DNA from: an uncultured Porphyromonadaceae bacterium
GTDB lineage: Bacteria; Bacteroidota; Bacteroidia; Bacteroidales; Muribaculaceae
Direction of reading: 5' to 3'
Assembly (NCBI GenBank): GCA_900546835.1
Contig: UREH01000135.1
Location: forward strand, 1-6,345
DNA: 6,345 nt
Part shown: positions 1 through 5,416 of the stretch, piece by piece
How positions within the stretch are numbered: the first letter of the stretch is position 1
Layout: each line of letters opens with the position of its first letter
Notes under the pieces: generated by a model
What the model was told of the DNA's origin: nothing
Databases searched by the model: none
Seen by the model: only the letters and a program-made list of their open reading frames with translations
Position numbers and translations under genes: made by a program

Positions 1-163
1 CGCCGATTCCTTCCGCCACAACGTCCTCGAGCGCGGAGGCACCCGTCATCCCGCACGCCTCTACCGCGACTTCCGCGGCAAAGACGCCACCATCGACGCC
101 CTCCTGACCCGCGACGGCATCGCCAATCCCGCCACCCCCTCCGTCCCCATCCACAAGGACTAA
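1..163 (+). CDS. dcp: C-terminal end of an M3-family (Dcp-like) metallopeptidase, 5' part outside window
   Basis: Only the last 53 codons and the TAA stop (161-163) are present, read in the frame that begins at base 2. The residues include a FRxxVLERGGT segment followed by LYRDFRGKDATIDALL. This matches the conserved end of peptidyl-dipeptidase Dcp and its Bacteroidetes relatives, where a helix (SFR..ILSRG) precedes an LYR.FRG...ID.LL block. Family members are zinc HExxH oligopeptidases that remove dipeptides from peptide C-termini; the catalytic motif lies upstream, outside the window. The last dozen residues (after DGIANPA) are a Pro/Ser-rich tail with no recognised function. The gene is followed by a strong terminator, so it ends its transcription unit. 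M3 membership is fairly sure from this short piece; Dcp rather than oligopeptidase A is likely but not proved. Confidence 0.82.
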   Translation, partial: ADSFRHNVLERGGTRHPARLYRDFRGKDATIDALLTRDGIANPATPSVPIHKD

Positions 164-198
164 CCACATCAAAGTAGGGATACTATTTAAACAGCAAC

Positions 199-244
199 GG
201 CGGTGTGTCAAAACTCGAAATTTTGACACACCGCCCTGTTTTTC
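199..244 (+). terminator. Rho-independent terminator after the M3 peptidase gene
   Basis: A perfect 15-bp inverted repeat (GGCGGTGTGTCAAAA at 199-213, its reverse complement at 221-235) encloses a 7-base loop. It is followed by CTGTTTTTC. The GC-rich stem base plus the T-run is the classic intrinsic terminator layout, 35 bases after the peptidase stop. The AAAA/TTTT at the top of the stem would let it act weakly on the other strand too, but no minus-strand gene ends here. Confidence 0.88.
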
Positions 245-249
245 ACCCG

Positions 250-357
250 GATGGCGAGGACTATTATGACACGCCCTCGAACTTCGCTTGGCCCATGACT
301 ATAGATAGAGAAAATGCAGCGAATATACCTAATTTGGCTTATATTAACAAGGATTAA
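250..357 (+). other. Coding-like stretch without a start codon (possible gene remnant)
   Basis: Between the terminator and the next gene, one plus-strand frame is open from 178 to a TAA at 355-357. From 250 on, its 35 codons read like a genuine protein end (DGEDYYDTPSNFAWP, then a Met at 295 and ending LAYINKD). Composition is balanced, with aromatic residues and no runs. There is no ATG before 295, and the upstream part of the frame runs through the terminator hairpin. It could be the tail of a decayed gene, a 20-residue peptide starting at 295, or chance. I do not recognise the sequence. The rest of 245-404 is AT-rich with no other convincing signal apart from the -7-like box. Confidence 0.2.
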
Positions 358-389
358 CAAATCGGGGAGGTAAATTGGCCCATAATATA

Positions 390-397
390 TAAATTTG
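390..397 (+). promoter_or_regulatory. Isolated Bacteroidetes -7-like box
   Basis: TAAATTTG matches the Bacteroidetes -7 consensus TAxxTTTG and is identical to the -7 box of the good promoter at 4482-4489. However, no TTTG or TTG element lies 19-21 bases upstream (367-370 reads GAGG), so only half of the signature is present. If it is used, transcription would begin at about 404. That would make the ATG at 405 leaderless, or would favour a later start such as the ATG at 453. Confidence 0.3.
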
Positions 398-404
398 CAA
401 ATCG

Positions 405-848
405 ATGCATAATTGCAAATGCTTCGTATATCTTAACCTTACCGACACAAGTATGCAAATCCCCGCTACAATGGTCTCAAGCCGCCATACGCCTTTATGG
501 AAGAAGGTTGCTATAGGCTTGTGGCATATGCTGACGAGTCAGAAGGTCGACCAGCCGTGTCTGCTGCGGTCGGAACTTGGCTACCTTCTGCTTCATGCAA
601 TTGACTGGCGAGCGGAATATCGCATCAATGTGGTGCTTACATTCTATTGCACAGGCGACAAGGGGCATGCGTGGCTCACGCGTAACGGCCGTGTGTTCTT
701 CCTCTCCGACTCGATGAAAGTCAACAGTGAGAATTTAACTGTGGTCGGTCAGACCGATAAGTACATCTATTACGTCAAGGAGCGGAATCTCCAGCGCTGG
801 TATGCCGTAGATATGCCTGCATGCCGCACCGGATGTTCCGATACCTGA
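405..848 (+). CDS. Small putative transglutaminase-like protein (lasso-peptide B2-like, Transglut_core3 type)
   Basis: This is a 147-residue soluble protein. A motif PCLLRSELGYLLL (Cys52) is followed about 36 residues later by GHAWLTRNGRVFF (His88). That order and spacing (Cys-Leu-x-Arg-Ser, a beta strand INVVLTFY, then His-Ala-Trp-x-x-x-x-Gly) resemble the Cys and His of the transglutaminase-like B2 protease of lasso-peptide pathways, which removes leader peptides. The acidic third member of the triad is not certain; Asp102 is a candidate. No signal peptide or membrane segment is seen. A radical SAM gene starts 15 bases after its stop, so the two were probably co-transcribed, as in RiPP modification loci. 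The start is unsure: ATG 405 is the first possible one, because an in-frame stop lies at 390-392. The ATG codons at 453 and 471 would leave 131 or 125 residues and would still keep both motifs. The family call is by motif resemblance only. Confidence 0.55.
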   Translation: MHNCKCFVYLNLTDTSMQIPATMVSSRHTPLWKKVAIGLWHMLTSQKVDQPCLLRSELGYLLLHAIDWRAEYRINVVLTFYCTGDKGHAWLTRNGRVFFLSDSMKVNSENLTVVGQTDKYIYYVKERNLQRWYAVDMPACRTGCSDT

Positions 849-863
849 AAAATTAAACCGAAT

Positions 864-1001
864 ATGGCCAATCTTTATCTGACACATAAATGCAACCGCG
901 GGTGTCCGTTCTGTTTCGCCAGAGACGTGCTGAAAGAGAGCGGACGCCTCGACGAAATCCTGACAATCGACGAGATTACCCGATTTCCTGACTTCGTCAA
1001 C
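864..1001 (+). pseudogene. 5' fragment of a radical SAM enzyme gene, cut by an insertion sequence
   Basis: The first 46 codons of a radical SAM protein survive. The cluster motif is CNRGCPFC, with Cys10, Cys14 and Cys17 (CxxxCxxC), which binds the 4Fe-4S cluster that cleaves S-adenosylmethionine. It sits almost at the N-terminus, right after the strand NLYLTHK, as in many SPASM or peptide-maturase types. After Asn46 the reading frame enters the inverted repeat of the insertion element. It continues as meaningless sequence to a stop at 1116-1118, so the barrel and any C-terminal cluster domain are lost. The rest of the gene is not found after the element at 2587. Its neighbour is the B2-like gene, 15 bases upstream. 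The radical SAM call is firm; the substrate (a ribosomal peptide?) is inferred from context. Confidence 0.82.
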
Positions 1002-2481
1002 GTGTCACCCAAAAATCATCTGAAAATAGAGGCGCAATTCGTTGATGCCGTTTCAAGAGCATTGTTTTGGAGATTGATTGGTTGCTGTGTGGCAACGTCA
1101 GTTGTATCGTCACTATAGTTTGAGCCAAAGCAAGCACTTTGTCCACACTCATGTTTATATCGGATAATTTGAGCAGACGTTCCAGCTCCTTGTAGACTTT
1201 CAAGGTTACGAAGCAGATGCAGATATGTGCCTCGATACGCCGACGTGTGAAGTGGAACATCGGGCGTATCTCAATTTTGGACTTGGATATTCTGAAAGCC
1301 CGTTCCATCTGCCATAGATTATGATATGCGTCATAAACCTGTGAAGCAGGTATATCGGTATTGGTAAGGTATCCTTTCAATCCGTCCCATTTTGCGTCAG
1401 CCTCAAGTTTGTCGTAGTCGATTGTCACCTTGACATCGCCGTCCATTTTCAGGAATTTATTACAGCCACGCCTGTTGATATGCTCCTTGGTAAGTGAGCC
1501 TCTGCTGTACGCTTTTTCAAGTCTGCGGATGCCTTTCTCGCGATTATATGCATCCTTACGGGCGCGGTCGGAGGTATATCCGACCAAAAGACGTTTTCCC
1601 TCACCCTTGTCGTATTCGACCATCTGACAGTCATTCTTCGGTTGGCTCAATATCCATTCCTTTATTTTCCTGCTCTCTGTCTTTATCTTCGCCCCGATTA
1701 TATATTTATAACCGTTGACCTCAAGGTCAGAGATATTGTCTCCGTTCATCAGACCGGAGTCCGCCACAACGATGAAATCATCCAGACTATATCTGCGGAC
1801 AAACTCCGTAACGACCGGAAGCATCGTATGACCCTCGTACTTGTTCCCCTCATGGATGCAGTAGGCCAACGGATAACCGCCGAGACTGACCAGCAGCCCG
1901 AGTATGATTTGCGGATTTTTATGTCGGCCCTCCTTGGAGAATCCGGTCTTGCGTAAATCGTCCTCGTAATCGGCTTCGAAATAAAGCGTGGTCACGTCAT
2001 AGAACAGTCCACCGATATGACCGCCGAGTATCTGCCGCGTATGTCTCACGCTTATGTCCTGCACAATACGATGCTGACTGTCGCTCAGCTTGTCGAGATA
2101 ACGGTAAATCTTCGACAGACTCACATCTTCGTCAAAATGGTTCTTCAGGTATTCTGCCGTTGCCGATTTGCTCGCGGGGTAAGACAGACGGGCCTTGACC
2201 AGTTTGCGGAAGATTTCATCTTCTATACGGTTGAATCCGACATTGTCAAATACCCGGTCAAGTATCAGGTCCGCTCCGTCAACGGTGATGTTGGTTATAC
2301 CGGACAGAAGCTGCTCCGCATCTATCAGTTCCCGCTCATATTTCGCCCTTTCCTCGCCAAACAGGTCAAGTCGTGGATGTCTGCGATGCTGTTCGCGCTC
2401 TATCCATTCGCGGCCTTGACTTACCAGCTTATCTACTTCATCATCTGATTTAGCAATCCCGATTCTTATCAGTTCTTTCAT
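997..2481 (-). CDS. IS1634-like DDE transposase
   Basis: The 494-residue reading frame from the ATG at 2481 encodes an RNase H-fold transposase that cuts and joins the element ends. The catalytic triad is visible: Asp162 in FYDVTTLYFE, Asp241 in VVADSGLMN, and Glu393 in YHNLWQMERAFRISK. The last is the Y-(2)-R-(3)-E-(6)-K region typical of the IS4 superfamily, with Trp390 in place of Arg. IEIRPMFHF..RRIEAHI.IC after it fits IS1634. The true N-terminus lies further upstream. The same frame stays open for 28 codons before 2481 and contains KIYVRKKKYPSGN, the usual start of these proteins, but it has no ATG, GTG or TTG there. An ATG at 2573 would join this frame only after gain of one A. The stop codon (997-999) and part of the last Arg codon lie in target DNA outside the element. 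Activity is uncertain because of the N-terminal problem. Confidence 0.88.
   Translation of the reverse strand: MKELIRIGIAKSDDEVDKLVSQGREWIEREQHRRHPRLDLFGEERAKYERELIDAEQLLSGITNITVDGADLILDRVFDNVGFNRIEDEIFRKLVKARLSYPASKSATAEYLKNHFDEDVSLSKIYRYLDKLSDSQHRIVQDISVRHTRQILGGHIGGLFYDVTTLYFEADYEDDLRKTGFSKEGRHKNPQIILGLLVSLGGYPLAYCIHEGNKYEGHTMLPVVTEFVRRYSLDDFIVVADSGLMNGDNISDLEVNGYKYIIGAKIKTESRKIKEWILSQPKNDCQMVEYDKGEGKRLLVGYTSDRARKDAYNREKGIRRLEKAYSRGSLTKEHINRRGCNKFLKMDGDVKVTIDYDKLEADAKWDGLKGYLTNTDIPASQVYDAYHNLWQMERAFRISKSKIEIRPMFHFTRRRIEAHICICFVTLKVYKELERLLKLSDINMSVDKVLALAQTIVTIQLTLPHSNQSISKTMLLKRHQRIAPLFSDDFWVTR
1002..1016 (+). repeat. Left terminal inverted repeat of the insertion sequence
   Basis: GTGTCACCCAAAAAT at this end matches the reverse complement of 2572-2586 (GTGTCACCCTAAAAT) at 14 of 15 bases. 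It lies at the 3' end of the transposase gene. The transposase reading frame runs straight through it, encoding the last residues WVTR. Confidence 0.85.
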
Positions 2482-2562
2482 TTTGCCGTTGATCTTCTCA
2501 ACGACTATTATGCCTATATTGCCGGATGGATATTTTTTCTTTCTGACGTATATTTTTGCACC

Positions 2563-2586
2563 GTGTCACCCATTTTAGGGTGACAC
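2563..2586. repeat. Palindrome formed by terminal repeat plus an inner inverted copy
   Basis: GTGTCACCC (2563-2571) and GGGTGACAC (2578-2586) form a perfect 9-bp inverted repeat around the 6-base spacer ATTTTA. The outer arm is the terminal inverted repeat; the inner arm is an extra copy in the opposite orientation. The left end has no such second copy. Located just before the transposase gene, it could be a second transposase-binding site, a self-repression operator, or a hairpin that blocks translation from outside transcripts. These roles are inference. Confidence 0.6.
2572..2586 (-). repeat. Right terminal inverted repeat of the insertion sequence
   Basis: The reverse complement of this segment is GTGTCACCCTAAAAT, matching the left end apart from one base. 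It lies on the transposase promoter side. It is part of a larger palindrome, because a further GTGTCACCC lies just inside at 2563-2571. Confidence 0.85.
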
Positions 2587-2637
2587 AAAATTATAAAAAA
2601 CTATCCGTTAGACAATTACAAAATTGCCTTTTTTATA

Positions 2638-3039
2638 GTGACGAAGTCAGGGGAGCGGTGTGATTTTTATGGCTTCCATCGTGTCGCTCTTGTGGCGTGC
2701 GACGAGCTGAAAAAGTATACTCCCGATAGCGGGCTGGCCCGTATGAAGAGACGGCCTGACGACGAATCCACGCTTCGGCAAGCCCGCAGAATGCTTCATG
2801 GGCCGCACGGGCGCCTAATGCGACGCATAATCGCATGGATGTGGGAGATTTTCATGATCGACACAAAGGCCGGACGCCGAAATGCCTGCAGAAGATTCAT
2901 TTTTCCGTCGGCCGCCGAGCTAAAGGCCATTTACCGCAGCTCTTCGCGTTGGCTGCTGCCGCTCCTGCATGTAGGGCATACCATACCGGCAGCCCTGGCC
3001 GTAGTGGCCTTCAGCCTTTATACCCGCCGGTCATGTTGA
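2638..3039 (+). CDS. Hypothetical protein, probably the truncated C-terminal part of a larger protein
   Basis: A GTG at 2638 opens 133 codons, but the same frame is already open from 2584, at the edge of the insertion element, so the original gene may have been cut there. The first half (to about residue 55) is not recognisable. The second half has IFMIDTKAGRRNACRRFIFPS, then AELKAIYRSSSRWLLPLL and a hydrophobic stretch ending LYTRR. This pattern (basic stretch, IFPS..ELK..Y, R.WLLP) recalls the C-terminus of Bacteroidetes NTP_transf_5 nucleotidyltransferases, which also occur in some lasso-peptide clusters. That resemblance is from memory and weak. There is no ribosome-binding sequence or promoter; an AT-rich strip (2587-2637) precedes it. 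The stop overlaps the convergent ClC gene by 9 bases. It may be a dead remnant. Confidence 0.38.
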   Translation: MTKSGERCDFYGFHRVALVACDELKKYTPDSGLARMKRRPDDESTLRQARRMLHGPHGRLMRRIIAWMWEIFMIDTKAGRRNACRRFIFPSAAELKAIYRSSSRWLLPLLHVGHTIPAALAVVAFSLYTRRSC

Positions 3040-4374
3040 GGAGTGGTGGCGGTAGAACCAGTGGATGTCAGCGACTTTGCCGAGAGCCTTGACTATCATG
3101 TAGCTGATGGTGGCGGCTACAGTAACGGGTAGCAGCAGGGAGTAGTGCGACACCATCTCGACCACAAGGAAGATGGCCATGAGCGGCGCCTGTATGGCTC
3201 CGGCCATTACGGCCGCCATGCCGAAGAATGCGAAGTCGACCATAGGTAGATTCAGCCCCAGAAATGTATTGGCCGTCAGGGCGAAGAAGTAGCCGGCGAT
3301 ACATCCGGCGAATATTATGGGCGCGAAATCGCCGGCCACGCCACCGCCGCTGTTGGTCGACGAGGTAGCCAGCGGCTTGACCAGAAGCATTCCGGCAGCC
3401 ATAAGAATCAGCAGCGTGGAGGAGGAGAACCGCGAGGCCCACAGACTGTAGGAGGTGATGGCTTCGCCGTGGCCGGCGAGCACTTTGGCTATGAAGCTGT
3501 AGCCCTCTCCCCATAGGGCCGGAAAGAGAAATACACAGACGGCGACTACCGCTCCCGACAGGAGATTTTTCATCCATGGATTCTCCATCCGGAAGTAGAA
3601 TTTCACCATATGGTGCATCACTCTGGAGTAGTAGAAGGAATAGAGGCCGCAGAACATTCCGAGCAGCAGAATGTAAGGCCATATACCGGGGGGTACGGCG
3701 GTATATTGTTCGAAGGCTACATCGGTGGTGCACCCCGAGAGTGCATAGGCCGTGAGCCATGCCGTGAGCGATGCGATGAAAACCGCAAGCACAGCCATCA
3801 CCGAAAGGCTCACGCTAAGCACTTCGAGCGAGAAGAACGCTCCACCCACAGGGGCTTTGAAGATGGCGGCTATTCCCGCAGAGGCTCCGCAGGCCAGCAT
3901 GAAGCGCATGAGGTCGGGACGCACGCCCAGGCTTCGGGCCACATTGCTCCCGATGGCAGCCCCGGCATAGGCAATAGGGCCTTCGGCTCCGGCGGAGCCA
4001 CCGAATCCGAGCGTGAGCGAGCTTGCCACTATGGGGGCATAAGTAAGATAGCCGGGAAGGCGGTAGCGGCGCTCGGATATTGCCATTCCGAGCTGCGAGA
4101 CACCGTGGTAGATTTTCTTCCGGAGAACGTAGCGCTGATATATACCGGTGAGCAGGATCCCGGCCACCGGGAAGAGGAGAAACATCCAGTTGGCTCCACA
4201 TGGATCGAGATTCATTATCAGGGAGGTGGATATAAACGCCACAAGGCGTTTGAGCAGGTAGGCGGCAACACCTGTAATCCCCCCGGTGACCAGGGCCATG
4301 GCCACCAGCAGCTGGCTGTCGGAAAGACAATCCCTCAGCATGTGCAGAAACAGTTGAAATCGTGAGCGCCTCAT
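3031..4374 (-). CDS. ClC-type voltage-gated chloride channel / H+-coupled chloride antiporter
   Basis: A complete 447-residue, multi-helix inner-membrane protein without C-terminal CBS domains, the usual length for short bacterial ClC proteins. Selectivity-filter motifs are in order. YHGVS (89-93) stands where GSGIP normally is. GGSAGAEGP has the external gating glutamate Glu131. FKAPVGGAFFSLEV (172-185) is the conserved FNAPLAGVLFxLE helix. GGVAGDFAP (344-352) is the GxFxP motif with Phe350. GAIQAPLMAIFLVVEM (392-407) is the second repeat. By alignment with E. coli ClcA, the internal proton glutamate (Glu203) is Val185. The central tyrosine (Tyr445) falls on the IHWFY segment, probably His438. 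This could mean channel-like or altered coupling. The ATG at 4374 is the first good start; no Shine-Dalgarno or clear promoter is seen upstream. It is divergent from nfnA and convergent with the remnant at 2638-3039. Confidence 0.93.
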   Translation of the reverse strand: MRRSRFQLFLHMLRDCLSDSQLLVAMALVTGGITGVAAYLLKRLVAFISTSLIMNLDPCGANWMFLLFPVAGILLTGIYQRYVLRKKIYHGVSQLGMAISERRYRLPGYLTYAPIVASSLTLGFGGSAGAEGPIAYAGAAIGSNVARSLGVRPDLMRFMLACGASAGIAAIFKAPVGGAFFSLEVLSVSLSVMAVLAVFIASLTAWLTAYALSGCTTDVAFEQYTAVPPGIWPYILLLGMFCGLYSFYYSRVMHHMVKFYFRMENPWMKNLLSGAVVAVCVFLFPALWGEGYSFIAKVLAGHGEAITSYSLWASRFSSSTLLILMAAGMLLVKPLATSSTNSGGGVAGDFAPIIFAGCIAGYFFALTANTFLGLNLPMVDFAFFGMAAVMAGAIQAPLMAIFLVVEMVSHYSLLLPVTVAATISYMIVKALGKVADIHWFYRHHSST

Positions 4375-4458
4375 TTGGATACTTCGAATCTATATGGTTA
4401 AAACCCATGGCACGGGAGAAATGTTTAGCAAATCCTCAGGTGGTGAAAAACAATTGAA

Positions 4459-4489
4459 TTTGCCACATTGACGAAAAAGTGTAAATTTG
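4459..4489 (+). promoter_or_regulatory. Bacteroidetes-type promoter for the nfnA-nfnB operon
   Basis: TTTG at 4459-4462 and TAAATTTG at 4482-4489 are separated by exactly 19 bases. This fits the Bacteroidetes primary sigma factor consensus TTTG-N19-TAxxTTTG. Transcription would start near 4496, giving a 5' leader of about 75 bases before the ATG at 4571. The leader holds a 5-bp hairpin (GCCAT at 4507-4511 with ATGGC at 4515-4519) and repeats the 9-mer CATATCGCA found at 4490-4498 again at 4551-4559. No known riboswitch is recognised. The rest of the divergent gap (4375-4458) shows no clear promoter for the ClC gene. Confidence 0.75.
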
Positions 4490-4570
4490 CATATCGCAAT
4501 TTTCCGGCCATGATATGGCGCGGAGTAGCGTTGTCTGATTTGCCAATCAACATATCGCACATCGCAGTGT

Positions 4571-5347
4571 ATGAACAGGATTCTTGATAAAAAGCATTTT
4601 TCGGAAAAAGTAGTGCAGCTGGTGGTTGAGGCCCCGCTGATAGCCCGCGCCCGCAAGCCGGGACATTTCGTAATCGTGATATGCAACGAAAAAGGGGAGC
4701 GCATCCCGCTAACCATAGCCGATGCCGACGAAAAGAGCGGTACGATTACGCTCGTGGTTCAGGCCGTGGGTGCCTCGACCACCGAAATATGCGCCAAGGA
4801 GCCGGGTGAATACCTCCATGATGTGGTCGGACCGCTCGGTCGTGCCACTGAAATCGCAGACTACGGAACCGTGGTATGCTGCGGCGGCGGTGTGGGCGTT
4901 GCCCCTCTTTTGCCTATCCTGAAGGCAATGAAAGCCGCCGGCAACCGCGTCGTTTCAGTACTTGCCGCCCGTACGAAGGATTTGATAATACTCGAGGAGC
5001 AGGTGCGCGAGCATTCCGACGAAGTGATAATCATGACCGACGACGGATCCTATGGCGAGAAGGGGCGTGTGACGGCCGGCCTGGAGCGCGTGCTTCAGCG
5101 CGAGCCTGTAAATCTGGTCTGCACCATCGGGCCGGCGGTGATGATGAAATTCGTGTCGCTGCTCACGAAGAAATACGAGGTGCCTACCATCTGCTCGCTC
5201 AACACGATAATGGTCGATGGCACAGGCATGTGCGGTGCTTGCCGTGTCACCGTGGGAGGCAAGATGCGTTTCGTTTGTGTCGACGGCCCGGAATTCGACG
5301 CCCATCAGGTTGATTTCGACGAGATGATAATGCGTCTGCGTCCCTGA
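4571..5347 (+). CDS. nfnA: Ferredoxin:NAD(P)+ oxidoreductase subunit alpha (NfnA/SudB-like FAD/NAD-binding protein)
   Basis: A 258-residue cytoplasmic flavoprotein of the ferredoxin-NADP reductase superfamily, also called sulfide/dihydroorotate dehydrogenase-like FAD/NAD-binding protein. An N-terminal FAD barrel carries RIPLTIAD (44-51), which holds the flavin. The nucleotide-binding domain starts at VVCCGGGVGVAPLLPI (101-116), and GPAVMMKF lies at 187-194. The C-terminal [2Fe-2S] site is DGTGMCGACRV followed by FVCVDGPEFD. The ligands should be Cys221, Cys224, Cys236 and probably Asp216, the three-Cys/one-Asp pattern known from NfnA. In the NfnAB complex this subunit handles NAD(H) and passes electrons to the large subunit, linking NADH, NADPH and ferredoxin. 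It is the first gene behind a strong promoter, with its partner 69 bases downstream. Physiological direction and true bifurcation cannot be read from sequence. Confidence 0.9.
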   Translation: MNRILDKKHFSEKVVQLVVEAPLIARARKPGHFVIVICNEKGERIPLTIADADEKSGTITLVVQAVGASTTEICAKEPGEYLHDVVGPLGRATEIADYGTVVCCGGGVGVAPLLPILKAMKAAGNRVVSVLAARTKDLIILEEQVREHSDEVIIMTDDGSYGEKGRVTAGLERVLQREPVNLVCTIGPAVMMKFVSLLTKKYEVPTICSLNTIMVDGTGMCGACRVTVGGKMRFVCVDGPEFDAHQVDFDEMIMRLRP

Positions 5348-5416
5348 CCGCCGTGCTCACCTTTTGCAGATTTCAGACTTAACCTATCATTCAGAACTTT
5401 CGAACCCAACAATATC

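Larger units (their letters stand above)
1002..2586 (-). mobile_element. IS1634-like (IS4 superfamily) insertion sequence, about 1585 bp
   Basis: The element is bounded by inverted repeats that match at 14 of 15 positions (1002-1016 and 2572-2586, outermost bases GTGTCACCC). It carries one minus-strand DDE transposase filling nearly its whole length. It interrupts a radical SAM gene. No target-site duplication is visible: the left flank ends ...TTCGTCAAC and the right flank starts AAAATTATAAA. The sequence beyond the right end also does not continue the interrupted gene. That suggests a deletion or rearrangement next to the element after insertion, or recombination between two copies. The IS1634 placement rests on the transposase motifs, not on a database match. 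Confidence 0.85.

Noticed and set aside
371..397. Full promoter upstream of the B2-like gene
   Set aside because: The -7-like box is good but the only TTG (375-377) is just 12 bases upstream of it, not 19-21, so a complete promoter is not supported.
1002..1118. Continuation of the radical SAM frame into the insertion sequence
   Set aside because: After codon 46 the frame is antisense to the transposase C-terminus, so these residues are not part of the original enzyme.
1108..2643. Ten-base inverted match CGTCACTATA (1108-1117) and TATAGTGACG (2634-2643)
   Set aside because: One copy is inside the transposase gene and the other 48 bases beyond the element; the true ends are defined by the better 14/15 terminal repeats, so this is probably chance.
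2633..2836. Minus-strand open frame (67 codons) downstream of the insertion sequence
   Set aside because: Arg/Ala-rich translation with no recognisable features, opposite a more plausible plus-strand frame.
3610..4365. Long plus-strand open frame (251 codons) opposite the ClC gene
   Set aside because: It is the antisense shadow of a clearly conserved membrane protein; its translation is rich in Gly, His and Glu without any recognisable domain.
4390..4716. Minus-strand open frame covering the promoter region and the nfnA start
   Set aside because: It overlaps a consensus promoter and the conserved N-terminus of NfnA, and its translation shows no domain.
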